From Petunia secreta (lineage: Eukaryota; Streptophyta; Magnoliopsida; Solanales; Solanaceae): a stretch of 64,000 nucleotides of DNA. The stretch's first letter is position 1; each line of letters opens with the position of its first letter. The notes below the pieces were generated by a model. It was not told where the DNA came from and did no database searches. It saw only the letters and a list, made by a program, of their open reading frames with translations. The position numbers and the translations under genes were made by a program. Shown here one piece after another: positions 31,000-41,941 of this stretch. The stretch spans positions 186,001-250,000 of the forward strand of contig JARKIP010000193.1 of NCBI GenBank assembly GCA_029990175.1, in the 5' to 3' direction.

Positions 31000-31092
31000 G
31001 TGTAACTAAAGTGGCCTCAAAGTTAATGTTTTGTGTTTAGTAGCCTTTGCTATAAGACCAGTGGCCAAATGTGGCTTTTGCGCACTTCGCCC
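31000..31092 (-). repeat. Probable right terminal inverted repeat of the MULE
   Basis: Reading inward on the minus strand it begins gggcgaagtgcgcaaaagcc, then ccacatttggccactggt. The candidate 9-bp flank ttaaaaatc is at 31093-31101. The partner repeat is not in the window, so this remains provisional. Confidence 0.45.
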
Positions 31093-31101
31093 TTAAAAAT
31101 C

Positions 31102-32372
31102 TCATTATTGTATTAGTAAGACTCGACAAATACATGTTTTCATTCGTGTCACTTGCAAAAAGCTTAAAGATAAATCCACATGATAATCATTGGGACCTCA
31201 ATGAAAATAGTACTCCTAATTATCTTTCTACCAAATGATAAATTACATTAATAGCTTAAAACAGTGTGTACTATCAATTTATATAATTCAGATATTACTT
31301 TACATCGTTTTATAGGACTTATCTCGTATGACTTTGCCAAGTTTCGTTTGTTTTATTTAAGTTCTTGTATTATACTATTATTTATTGATTTCATGCAAAA
31401 GCTATCATATAATTAGCTAGATACTTGTAATGAGTCACAAAATCGAGTTTTCTGACAAGTTGGTTGATTGGGTGGGTGGGTGGAGGACAGAATGAATAAT
31501 ACGTATACAATATAACACGGGTTTGGTTGGTTGGGTAGGTGGAGAGCAGAATAGCATACATACATAACATGTATTCAACGTAGTGGTGCTCAGCTATATT
31601 TATTCAATTTGAATATTTGGAAAATTCCTAGCTCCGTTGAACTGGACCTTGGAGGCTTGGACCTAGTATTTTTGACCCTTACCACGATGTTGATTTATTC
31701 TTGCTTTTCCAAGAAAGATCTTTATAATTTTAAAAACATATTTAAAGAAAAAACCTTCAACAAATACTGAGGTCCACAATCTGATAGTGGCAAAAAAGGA
31801 AAAGATAATTGCTAATACAGCCACCCAATTCTCTTTATTTTTAGTAGCCCTTAATTTTTATAGCTAGTATACACAAAATTAATATACAGTTTGTACGGAT
31901 GTCAAACGATATCATAGTACGTACAAACTGTCTCCTCACATGTACATAATGTTTATATTCAATTTTATTGTGTATACGGTCAATTTTCTTAGTTATACAC
32001 AATGTATACTCTCACTTTTTTAAGTTATATTCTGTGTACATACATTCTAATATAATGGATTGTGTATACATTTATAATAACGCTATATACAAAAAAAAAT
32101 GAAGAAGAAGAAGAAGAAGAAGAAGAAGTGGCCGAGGTAGTTGCCGGAGCAGTAGCGTCGTCCCAGATCTAGGCTGCTTAGCCGGAGCAGCACTGGTGGA
32201 GCGACAGATCTGGGACAACTGGAGATATCGGTGGAGCGAATAAAATGGGACTACAGGAGGAAGCAGTGGCCGGAGGAAGTTAGAGGCATTGTTTTTCGGA
32301 GGGAAAAAGGGCAGTGACAGTGTAGAAGAAGAAGAAGAAGGGGAAGTCACAAACCACAGAAAGGGAGAGATT
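31102..32372. other. AT-rich intergenic stretch with a GAA microsatellite
   Basis: No gene is supported. A (GAA)n run of about ten units lies at 32100-32128. The minus-strand ORF 32401-32072 is low-complexity (poly-Leu/Ser from the microsatellite) and not considered coding. Short 'ttggttggttg(a/g)gtgggt' motifs repeat near 31460 and 31525. Confidence 0.4.
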
Positions 32373-32820
32373 GGGATCCGATCTATTAGCATTAGGCGCA
32401 ATATTATTCAATAATGGTATAGATTGGTGTCATGTGTCAACCTACTTAAATTATAGTTGAGATAATTTTACTACTATATAACTAAATAAGGTAATATAAT
32501 TTTAAATAAAAAATTAAAAGAAAATACAATAACCTAAACCACAATCTTTATACTAGATTAGTGTCATGATTCCACAAATCAGTAATACTAAATTAGCAAG
32601 CAAAATGACATCTAATCTGCTCAAACAGACAAGATAACAATTTGTTTTGATTAATTTTTCTTTTATTAATCGCGCATCGCGCGGGTATTAATACTAGTTA
32701 TATTTAATTATATGGTAGTAAAATGATCTAAATCATGATTTAAGTAGGTGGACACATGACACCAATTTATACTGCTATTAAATATTACTGCACTAATTAA
32801 ATACTAATGGATGGGATCCC
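32373..32820. repeat. Foldback (long imperfect inverted repeat) with Helitron terminus in its loop
   Basis: The left arm (32373 to about 32488, starting gggatccgatctattagcat) is the imperfect reverse complement of the right arm (32698-32820, ending atactaatggatgggatccc). Both contain ggtgtcatgtgtc / gacacatgacacc at matching positions. The spacer is about 210 bases. The right arm starts exactly after a Helitron-like 3' end. Confidence 0.7.
32671..32697 (+). mobile_element. Helitron-like 3' terminus
   Basis: The hairpin cgcgc-atc-gcgcg (32671-32683) is followed after 10 bases by CTAG (32694-32697) and then T. This is the hairpin-plus-CTRR structure that ends plant Helitrons. The 5' TC end was not located, so the length is unknown. 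Confidence 0.6.
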
Positions 32821-34333
32821 AACCGGAAAGGAAGTGGCTACAAAAAGTTAGGAGGTATAGTTGAGTGTTTATTTAGGAATATTTAGAAGAAGGGTTAAAA
32901 AAATATTTTATGGGGGTTAGATGCTATCAAAATATTTCAGTGAATTGAGGTTGGATTACCCTTTCATCTCCAAGGCAAACTTACAAATGTCACCTTAAAT
33001 TCGAGATCATTCTTGCATATGTCACCTTAAATTCAAGATCATTTACTAGTCGGTAAATCAGTCAATAAAGCAATAAATTTTCGAGGTTAATTATGTTTAG
33101 TATATAATGTAGTTTTACGGGTTTAGTTGTTTGTTTAGTATATAATGTAGTTTTACAGATTTATTAGTTTACTTTTTTATTTTTATTTTTATTTTTTTAA
33201 AAAAACCTACCCCTCTCCTTTCTCAAAATAAATAGTGATCTTCCCACTTTTTATTCTTAATTAATGTGACTCGGCTCCACAAGAGTTAAGTAGTTCAAAA
33301 TAGGGAAATACATAAAAGACAGCTTTTAAAGATTTTTCTCACAATAAATACCTCAAATTGTTTAATAATTCAGGATATTTCATCTTTATAAAAAATTTAC
33401 CATTTTTTGAGTTTCTACTCTCTAGTATACCAATTCCCTCAAGTTAATATCTAATCTCATGAAGTAAAGAGCTATGTGACATTAATCCATATCTCTCATT
33501 AACACGCCCCACGAAGTTAACCTATGGGGTTTGATGGTTATGTAGAGTGATTTTTCCTTGTATTAATTCCAAATCTTCAAATTTTTATCTTTATATGCTG
33601 GTTCTTTCTCCCTGAAATCTTTTTCTCCTTGATTTTTAAAATATTTCTATATGTTAACGATGCATTGATAGTATATGTTTTTGGTATATTTATGTATATA
33701 TTACTAGTATATGTTTTATAATTACATGTATATTTTGTATTTCTACTTGTTTATGCCTAAAACTTGCCGAATAGGTTAAACAAATAAATTTAGGAGGGGG
33801 TCATAGACAATAAAGTAAATACAAGAGAAATAATATGAAAGCAATAAAAGAGATGCATTATTCCTTGAGAATAAGCGGATTCGTAGTGAATCACTTGTTC
33901 TTGAATACAATAAGGGGAGAGGGGTATATATAGCATTAGGTTTAACCCAATCATAATTATGGTAAATTAATGCATTTATAAGGCTTGGGCCTGATTACAC
34001 AAGGCGGTGATACCAGTTTAACCCTAACTGAGAGACTATTGTTCTTTAAGGCGACTGGGTATGTGCCTGTCGGCTATGTGCCCGTGCCTATTGAGCGGCT
34101 GTGGCTATGGGACAAACGTATATTCTCGGCGACCGATAACTTGTAGAGTAAGTTTAGCCTCTATCAGCTCGACTCGTATCCCTGTAATAATATGTGACAT
34201 ATTTTTACCCACACAATACTGATATATTTTCATATATGTTACTCTATTATATATTGTATCTTGTATAATAGCATATACCAGTTATGTATGCTGAATTTGC
34301 TTTAGCTATTATATCTAGTATATTTGCCTTAGA
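32821..34333. other. Intergenic, AT-rich; no gene recognised
   Basis: Contains duplicated short phrases (for example tgtcaccttaaattc at ~32988 and ~33021, and tagtatataatgtagttttac at ~33098 and ~33137). A more GC-balanced segment lies at 33780-34190. None carries coding motifs. Confidence 0.35.
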
Positions 34334-34669
34334 ATGGCAGCTGAAGGAGAAAAGGATTGTACTTTCTATTATATATTCCTTAATTTATGGGGTACTCCTT
34401 AAAATGTGATTTATTTGTTTTAGGTGGTCAAAACGAAATTAATAACTTTAGTGGTATACATTCAGTAATTAATTAGCTGGTACATGATTTATTGGGTTTG
34501 TTGAATAGTGGTAGGAACAAGCACACTGAAGAAGGCAAGGAAAATTTCTACTCAAACTAAAACTGAAACTGAAACTGAAACAGAGACTGAGTCATCATCA
34601 TCCATGAAAGAATTCTTCTCCAAATACGTTGATTACCTAAATCACCGTGTTAAGCTTCTCTCTTTGTAA
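34334..34669 (+). CDS. Candidate two-exon small protein, unrecognised
   Basis: Tentative exons are 34334-34358 (MAAEGEKD, donor gt at 34359) and 34509-34669 (acceptor gaatag), giving about 61 residues. They join in frame and continue VGTSTLKKARKIST, a TE-rich run (TETETETETE), SSSSMKEFFSKYVDYLNHRV and KLLSL, then TAA. The second exon has biased, protein-like composition (Lys-rich N-terminus, acidic repeat, amphipathic KEFFSKYVDYLN), unlike its surroundings. I do not recognise the protein. It could equally be the last exon of a degraded gene whose upstream exons are lost. The donor is weak (gtactt). Confidence 0.3.
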
Positions 34670-34992
34670 TTAAAAAGCTGAAATGTGGTTCTTTTAATTG
34701 ATGTTTTTGAGAAGAGAAAAAGGTTACCCTTTTAGTCATAATTGCATTTGTCTTTTTCTTTTTTATTCCTGAATTGGTTTTTCTGAGCAGAAACAAGTTA
34801 CCTTTTTAGCCACAACTAAAGGGAGGATATTAGATGGCAAAATGTTATAAATCGGAGAGACACATACTCGTGCATTTTGTCTGATTAATGTAATTTACAA
34901 CAGTATGAAGTATTCTTCATGATTCTATTTTAATTTATTTTTACTTGTTAACGGCTATGTTCACAATTTTTATGTTCTCTTTGTTTTTAAAA

Positions 34993-36769
34993 GTCTAATA
35001 TAGTCTGAAACGGTGCTTAAACAATATGATACAGTCTGAAACGATGTTGAAATAGTCTGAAACGACTATTGATACAGTCAGATACAGGCTGAAACGACAT
35101 TGAAACACTATGATACAGTGTGAAACGGAGTTGAAATAGTCTGAAATGGTGTTGAAACAGTATGATACAGTCTGAAATGATATTAAAACACTATGATACA
35201 GTCTGAAACGGTATTGAAACAGCCTGAAACGACGTTGAAATAGTATGATACAGTATGAGATAGCTAGTAAAAAGTCGGAAACAAAATGTACAAAATAATA
35301 TGAAACAATGCACAAACGGGATGAAACAGTGCTAAAACAGCTAGATACAGTCTAGAAATAGTTAGATACGGCGCAAAACAACCTGAAACGGTGCTGAATC
35401 TAGGGGTGTTCATGGGGCGGTACGGTTCAGGTTTGAGCTTATCGGTAACAGTATATCGGTTAACGGTATATAATTATGTAAAACCAATAGCGTACCAATA
35501 CACTATCGGTTATCGGTTCTTAACGGTTCGGTAGCTAACGGTTCAGGAACCGGTACACCAAAGTAATGCATGAATTCTCAGTGGATGGTTATCATAGGTA
35601 AGGTTTTTTTCATTAATATAAACAACCACTAAGGTAACAGACAAACCATCCAAACAAATTAACTAAACAAGTCTAATCAACAATAAAGAAAAGATAAGAA
35701 AGTCAGATCAATGACCCGAGAAAGCAAAATCAATTATAAAATGGGCCAGACCCAATAATTAAAGTGTATGAGTATTGACATATAACAACCAATAATAATA
35801 ATAATGGAAGTTTAACCTATAAATTAAAGTTGTAAATTAAAATTAAATGACTTAATATACTAATAATAAATAAAATAAAATATAAAAAAATTATAAAAAA
35901 ATACCTTATCGGTTATCGGTATGGTAACGGTAAAGAGATATAGAAACCGTTACCGTACCGATATCTTATCGGTATTAAAAATTAATACCATTACCGAACC
36001 AATAACCGTTATGCTTATCGGTAGCGGTAACGGTTCGGTTAACGGTACTGGTTCGGTTTTGCACACCCCTAGCTGAAACAGTCTGATACAGTCTGAAACG
36101 ACGTTGAAACAATATGATACAGTCTAAAACGATGTTGAAACAATCTGAAACAGTTGTTGAAACAACCTGATACAGTCCAAAATGGCGTTGAAGTAGTATG
36201 ATACAGTCTGAAACAGCTAGTGAAAAAGTCTGAAATAAAATGTAAAAAATAATGTGAAATAACGCAAAAAATGTGAAATAGTTTAGAAACAGTGAGAAAC
36301 AACGCACAAATAGGATGGAACAATGTTGAAGCAGTCTAGAAAATAGTTAGATACAATCAAGAAATAATTAGATATGGTGCAGAACAATGCAGATAAAGTG
36401 AAATACAGAAAGATACAACGAGATACGAGGTGGTTGGTAGCTGAGAAACATCGAGATATAGTAAGATGCAACGAGATAAGTGGGGACGGGATGAGGAAAA
36501 ATGAAATTGGGAGAAATATGAGTAAAAGTGAAATTGGGGGAAATTGTGGGAGAAAAAGTGAAATTGGGGGAAATGTGAGGAGCAAAAGTGATATTGGGGG
36601 AAATAGGAGGAAGAATGTAATAGTTTGCTATGCTATGGAAAAATATTGCTATATTTTTGCTATGTTTGTAATTAACTTTTCATTTCCTCTATAATGGGTA
36701 ATTTTGCTAAAATATTGCTATGTTTTGTAAATAACTTCTAAAACTTGTACTTTTAGATTAAAAAAATCC
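34993..36769. mobile_element. Satellite-bearing TIR-type repeat, copy 1 (left end unresolved)
   Basis: 34993-35392 and 36072-36410 consist of degenerate tandem motifs gaaacagt(c/a)tgatacag and tctgaaacggtgttgaaaca. After them come purine-rich lines (agtgaaattgggggaaat repeated) and a terminal segment attgctatgtttt...aaaacttgtacttttag...aaaaaaatcc ending at 36769. The same order and sequence occur at 48828-49902, where the element ends can be defined. The array is split by a hAT-like MITE. Minus-strand ORFs through here (for example 35315-34995, 36307-35975) are repeat artefacts. Confidence 0.65.
35401..36071. mobile_element. hAT-like MITE (671 bp)
   Basis: Terminal inverted repeats taggggtgttca / tgcacacccct(a) fit the TAGGGGTG start of plant hAT MITEs. 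The flanks gctgaatc (35393-35400) and gctgaaac (36072-36079) form an 8-bp target duplication with one mismatch. The interior is built of ggttatcggt/aaccgataac motifs near both ends and has no coding capacity. It is inserted in the satellite of the surrounding element. Confidence 0.8.
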
Positions 36770-38823
36770 TTAATTAAACATATAAAAAGTCAAACTCATT
36801 CGGTCCCTTAACTTTTTGCTTAAAAAAAAAAAGTCAAACTCATCAAGTTAAATTCTTTGATATATTCTCACTTGAGGGAAATTTATAGAGATAGGTCATT
36901 TTAGCGTACACTCTCACACTCCTGGCCCTCGTTAAAAAACTATACAACTTTTAGCACTTTTTCCAAAAGTCGCCAGACAGATCTGGTGAATCGTCAAGTT
37001 AAGGGAAGTTTCTGATCCGGACCTAGTGATTCTCCAGGTGCGTCTGATATTTCTAACAACGAGGACTAAATGCTAGGCATTAGTTTTTCCTGTAACTTCG
37101 GACTAAATGCTAGGCATTAGTTTTTCCTGTAACTTCTGACCACAATAACAACATACATATAGTGATATCCTATAAATGGTGTTTGGGAGGGTAAGATGCA
37201 TCCAGACCTTTCTCCTATCCTGAGTAAGGTAGAGAGGTTATTTCTAATATATCCTCGATTAAAGAAAAATATTTTGAATCGTAACTTTTGCCGAGTGGTG
37301 CTAAAATTAAATAATTCCTTATGGCCGGGAACTGTTAAAGCAAAGCTAGAAAGATTTACCAAGTGAAAAGGCTGAATTGCAGAACTATGACATCATAGGA
37401 AATTGTTTGGCTTTTTGAACCTCATAGTAGTGGTTTAGCAAAAATGACATCCGCTAAGTTTGATGAATAAATTTCGAACAGAAATACTTCTATAAAATAT
37501 TATAATAATGCTCGTATCCCGTCCTCCATTCTCGTACGTACTGCCTAAGAGTAAATACTTGCCCTTTAATTTATTCCCACATTCTCCCAGATTCCTTGAA
37601 GTACAGCCTGGGCAGCACTTGCCCTTTTAATCTCTTCCCACATTCTTTCAGGCAACACTTGCCTTTTATCTCTTCCTAAGAGGCAATACTTATCGATTGA
37701 TAACTTGCAATATTGGCTACATATGAAACTACTTCCATTTTGCTAAAACCATCTTAAATGAGGACAAAAAGGTAGCATATGTCAATTTTAAGGACGCGTG
37801 GTCAATTTTTTATTTGTGTATTTTCACAACGACATTTAGGGGGAAGTGCACAAAGAGCCTATTTTAAGTGCGCCATTTAATTTTTTCACTTTTTAAAAAC
37901 TATTTAATTTTAGCTGCTCGTTGAACTTCAAATATTCAAGTCATAACTTCAAACTTGAAGTTAGTTCAACTTCAAAGCTTTAGGTCTTAACTTCAAATCT
38001 TCAGATCTAAAGTTAGGCAAAAGAAATTGAAGTTCAATATAGTGACTAAAGCTAAATAATTTTTCAAAATGAGCTAAAATTTAAATAGCACGCCTAAAAT
38101 TGGCTCGCACACGAAATTTTTACCGACATTTATGGCCCAACCCGTTAATTATAATAAGGAAAATTTTACGGTTGAAGACACTCTTAATAGCTTAATTACA
38201 TATTATACTGATACTTTTAAACAATTACAAGACATAACAATATTTTCCACTTTATAACCCTACATATACCATTTTTTTATTTTTCTTTCTCTCAAACACA
38301 AAATCGTAATTTCTTCCTCTCTTTCTTTTTCCTACTCCACCCACCCACCGGCCAGCCAACAACCTCTTTTCTCCGGCGACCTCTCTTCAATCTTCTCTAG
38401 TGCTGTTGTGGCATTGTCGATCTTTTGTGTGGCCTTGTCGTGGTGCCGCTGTTGTTTCTAGTTGTGTGTGAAGATAGTGCTGCCGCTCTAGGTCTCCTCC
38501 CCCTGGCGGCCACTGTTGTTGTTCTCCGACGATCTGCTTCAACTTTTTTTTTTTTGAATGTGTAAAAACATTTATAACTTTTGTATTTATTTATATGTGT
38601 ATATTTTGATGCATAACTACATTTAAAAATCTTTTGAATATCTAGTTACATTGGTTATTTGTTGTATATTCATGTATGTATATTTCAAGTGTATAGTTGC
38701 CTAAATATTTTTGTATGTCTATTATTTTTTCGATATATTAGTAATTATGTGCATGTGTGTGTTAAATATATGTCCATAAATTTTTTCTATGTCTATAAAT
38801 CCTTCGTATGTCTTATATGTGTG

Positions 38824-38825
<2 letters not shown>
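36770..38825. other. Intergenic repeat debris, no gene recognised
   Basis: Contains a perfect 37-bp tandem duplication (37063-37136), repeated phrases acttgccttt...atctcttcc (37557-37680), and a cluster of self-complementary cttgaagtt/aacttcaa motifs (37920-38030). A CT-rich, exon-like stretch (38300-38530) lacks an ORF of note. Confidence 0.4.
37063..37136. repeat. Perfect 37-bp tandem duplication
   Basis: ggactaaatgctaggcatta and the following 17 bases occur twice without change, at 37063 and 37100. Confidence 0.95.

Positions 38826-38885
<60 letters not shown>
38826..38885. repeat. (GT)n microsatellite
   Basis: About 29 uninterrupted GT units. Confidence 0.98.
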
Positions 38886-38887
<2 letters not shown>

Positions 38888-38919
38888 TTTTAAAGATCAA
38901 TCTACTATTTTTTTAAGTA

Positions 38920-38950
38920 CTAGTTTTAGTGTACGTGCGTTGCACGTGCC
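38920..38950 (-). mobile_element. Helitron-like 3' terminus, minus strand
   Basis: On the minus strand the hairpin acgtgc-aac-gcacgt (38947-38933) is followed after 9 bases by CTAG (38923-38920) and then T. The Helitron body would extend to the right, and the copia element at 39093 would lie inside it. The 5' end was not found. Confidence 0.6.
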
Positions 38951-39092
38951 ATTTTGCTTAAATAACTAAAAATTTCTATGTCAAGTCAATGAATATAATA
39001 TCAACAATAGAGATACTATAAGCATTTATATAATTATAAAAAATTAATTTAAAACTTAAATAGTTATGATTGTAATTACCTTAACTTCCTTG

Positions 39093-39094
39093 TG

Positions 39095-39184
<90 letters not shown>

Positions 39185-39749
39185 TATTTAATAATAATAG
39201 TTTTTAGTAAAATAATGAAGATATTTTGAAACAAAGTGGTTGTTCTTAATAGTGGTGTTAAACGGGTGTTACTCTTTAAATTTGTAACCAACCGTTGGCA
39301 TCTTTAGTTTTAAAATGAAAAACTAAACTAACTTCATCTATATAAAAGGCTTATTAACAGCCTTGTGAAAAAAGCAACTTTAGAATTCTCCCTGCAATAC
39401 AAAGAACATCATTCTTACTCTAGAAAACAACATTGCTAACAATTCTGCCAATTTTACTTTCTACACTATTAGTATCCTTTTTTCTAAATCTTCTACACCG
39501 GTTGGGTTGAGTTCTTGTTAGTAGAAGAAATCAAGAGTGCAACTTGATTATCTTAAGTAGGCATTGTATCCTGGGGGTAGATTTTCCTATTAACCATTTA
39601 CACGGTGTGGGGGAAATTACTACTCTAAAGATAGATTCCTGGAAGCGCGTTGCCTACGTTCCTTCTAGTTTTTTTTTTTTTTTTTTTTTTTTTTAAGTCT
39701 TTGCACAATTTTACTCCATTGGATTACTTCTGAATTTCTTTAGATAACA
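39093..39749 (+). repeat. 5' LTR of the copia element
   Basis: Begins tgctatatat with an (AT) run to 39154 and a (GT) run to 39182, then ttatttaataataatag; ends ctttagataaca. A T tract lies at 39669-39694. A TATA-like ctatataaaaggc (39338-39350) suggests the promoter. Confidence 0.9.
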
Positions 39750-39835
39750 ATTTTAGGATAGTAATTAAATTCAAAGGAGTCTTCTGTCTTAAGCAAGCAA
39801 TTTCAAGATGTGGAGAGACTGAAAAATTCAATGGG

Positions 39836-40987
39836 ATGAACTACCAACGTTGGAGCATGAAGATGATGTATCAATTGACAATTTCGAAAGTCTATTATGT
39901 CTTGACTTATCCATATCCACAGGATGGTGAAAGCAATGGGAAGCTTTCTGCTTCACAACAGAAGTGGCTTGAAGATGATTTTGTGTGCCGCTCGATGATC
40001 TTGAATGCAATGAATAATGCCCTGTTCAATGTATTTCACAAATGCTACCCTGCATATGAGTTATGGGCTGCTATCTCACGAAGGTATGTAAACGAGGATG
40101 TTGGAAATAGATCTTTTTTAATTAATAAGTATATTGATTTTAAGATGGATGATTCTAAATCGGTTGTTGATCAAGTTAATGCACTTAATGAAATTGCTTC
40201 TCAATGTGCTGATGTAGGTGAACCAATTTCTGAGACTTTTCAAGTATCTACTATTATTGGTAAACTATTTTCTTCTTGGAAAGATTACCAAATGAAATTA
40301 AAGCATAAAACGAAGTCCCTAAATTTGGATCAATTACTTAAGCATATCCAGATTGAGAATGAGGCTAGGAATAGAGATGTACTTATTAACAATGAAAAGA
40401 ATAAAGTGCATGTTGTTGAGAATTCTACATCCAACAAATCCTCTAAAACCAAGTTCAACAAGTTTCGCAATGGAAACAAGACTTATGATAATAAGGAAAA
40501 ATTTGATTCCAAAAGTGGTATTAATAAGAAGAAAAGAGGGCCTTGTTTCGTGTGTGGAAAGATGGGGCATTTGGCCAGAAACTGTAAATTTCGCAAAGGT
40601 AACAAAGGTAAGAAACAAGAAGCCAATGTCATGGAGCAAGATGATGAGATGGTTGTTGTTCTTACTGAAATTCTTATGGTGGATAAAAATAAAGAATGGT
40701 GGCTAGACTCTGGAGCAACTTGTCATGTCACTCCTTTCAAAAATATTTTCAAGACATATCAAGAGGTAAATGATAAGAAAACAGTTTATATGGGCAACTC
40801 CTCCACTTGCGCCGTTGTTGGAATTGGCACTGTGCAACTTCCTCTTTCTTCTGGAAAAGTGCTCACACTCAAGGATGTTTATCACATTCCTGGAATTAGG
40901 AAGAGTCTTGTTTTTATTAAAAAACTTGATGATCATGGCTTTAGAGTGGTATTTGATTCCCAAAAAGTGATTATATCTAAGAAATGA
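39836..40987 (+). CDS. gag: Copia Gag and start of protease
   Basis: 383 codons ending at a premature TGA. The gag capsid region starts with KFNGMNYQRWSMKMMYQL (the first residues lie upstream in frame) and continues through LINKYIDFKMDDSKSVVDQV. A canonical zinc knuckle CFVCGKMGHLARNC (C-x2-C-x4-H-x4-C) is at residue 237. The protease active site WWLDSGATCHVT has Asp291. The LKDVYHIPGIRKSLV segment, typical before integrase, is near 350. The stop at 40985-40987 separates it from the same-frame integrase, so the polyprotein is interrupted here. Start choice: the Met at 39836 is the first in this frame after upstream conserved residues, and the native start may be upstream or lost. Confidence 0.85.
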   Translation: MNYQRWSMKMMYQLTISKVYYVLTYPYPQDGESNGKLSASQQKWLEDDFVCRSMILNAMNNALFNVFHKCYPAYELWAAISRRYVNEDVGNRSFLINKYIDFKMDDSKSVVDQVNALNEIASQCADVGEPISETFQVSTIIGKLFSSWKDYQMKLKHKTKSLNLDQLLKHIQIENEARNRDVLINNEKNKVHVVENSTSNKSSKTKFNKFRNGNKTYDNKEKFDSKSGINKKKRGPCFVCGKMGHLARNCKFRKGNKGKKQEANVMEQDDEMVVVLTEILMVDKNKEWWLDSGATCHVTPFKNIFKTYQEVNDKKTVYMGNSSTCAVVGIGTVQLPLSSGKVLTLKDVYHIPGIRKSLVFIKKLDDHGFRVVFDSQKVIISKK

Positions 40988-41941
40988 TCATTTGTTGGGA
41001 AAGGATATGTTAAGGACAATATGTATGTTTTAAGTACGAATAAAGTTTCAAGTGCTTCTGCTTATATTATTGATGATGTGAATGTTTATTGGCATTATAG
41101 GTTAGGATATCTAGGTAGTAATGCTATGAACCGTATGATCTCATATGGTTATATTTCTAAAACCTCACACATTTATACTACCAATAATTGTGAATGTTGT
41201 GCACAAGAAAAAATTACTAAGTCGCCTTTTAAATCGGTCTTGAAAACCACATCTCTGTTAGAACTTGTACATACTGATTTATGAGATAATAAGGATCATT
41301 TGACTAGAGGGGGTAAACACTATTTTGTAACTTTTACGGTTGATTTTTCAAAATATACTTATATATATTTGCTTAAAACAAAAGATGAGACTTTTGAAAA
41401 ATTCAAAAATTTTAAGGAAGAAATAAAAAATAAGACTAATAAGAAAATCAAACGGATTAGATCCGATAGAGGTGGTGAATTCCTGTCAACCGAATTTATT
41501 TTATTTTGTGAAAAACATAGAATAATAAGAGAATTTTCTGCTCCTAATTCTCCTCCACAAAATGGAGTTGCAGAAAGGAAAAATAGAACACTTTTAGAGA
41601 TGGTAAGTGCAATGCTTCTTCATTCTAAACTACCTTATAATTTTTGGGGAGAAGCTTTATTTACTGCTTGTCATATTACTAATAGAGTTTTGCATTCTGG
41701 TCAAGATAAATCTCCTTATGAGTTGCTAAATAATAGAAAACCAAATATTCACTATTTTAAAGTTTGGGGCTGCATTGCATATGCATTAGATGCAATACAA
41801 AAAAGAACCAAATTGGGAAGTAAGGCAATTAAGTTTATTTTTTTTTGGGTTATTCTATGCATAGTAAGGCATCTAGATTTCTCAATTTTCATACTAATAG
41901 TGTGTTTGAATCTGTTCATGCTATTTATTTTGAGCACTTGA
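40988..41941 (+). pseudogene. Copia integrase
   Basis: Same frame as gag. The zinc region reads YWHYRLGYLG...CECC, where the second His of the usual H-x4-H is Tyr. A TGA at 41282-41284 follows LLELVHTDL, just after the first catalytic Asp. The core continues with IRSDRGGEF (second Asp) and NGVAERKNRTL (Glu), then the C-terminal region NFWGEALFTACHITNRVL and PYELLNNRKPNIHYFKVWGC. At a 9-T run (41838-41846) the conserved frame shifts. Confidence 0.85.

Larger units (their letters stand above)
14818..31092 (-). mobile_element. MULE (Mutator-like element), interrupted by Athila-1; left end not seen
   Basis: A minus-strand MULE transposase gene spans 15967-29898 around a nested retrotransposon. 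The right end is probably at 31092: reading inward on the minus strand it starts gggcgaagtgcgcaaaagcc, a plausible MULE terminal inverted repeat, flanked outside by ttaaaaatc as a possible 9-bp target duplication. No matching left terminal repeat is found before 14818, where the TR-GAG LTR begins. The left end may therefore lie beyond the window, cut off by that insertion. The left boundary given is only the limit of what can be seen. The motif ggactgaa/ttcagtcc recurs in both flanks and introns. Confidence 0.6.

Noticed and set aside
32072..32401. 109-codon minus-strand ORF with poly-Leu/Ser
   Set aside because: Generated by the GAA microsatellite and CT-rich sequence; partly inside the foldback arm.
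35975..36585. Phe/Ser/Gln-rich minus-strand ORFs in the gaaacag arrays (also 34995-35315 and 48826-49613)
   Set aside because: Products of the short tandem repeat read on the reverse strand.
38659..38916. 85-codon ORF with CVCVCV repeat
   Set aside because: Translation of the GT microsatellite.
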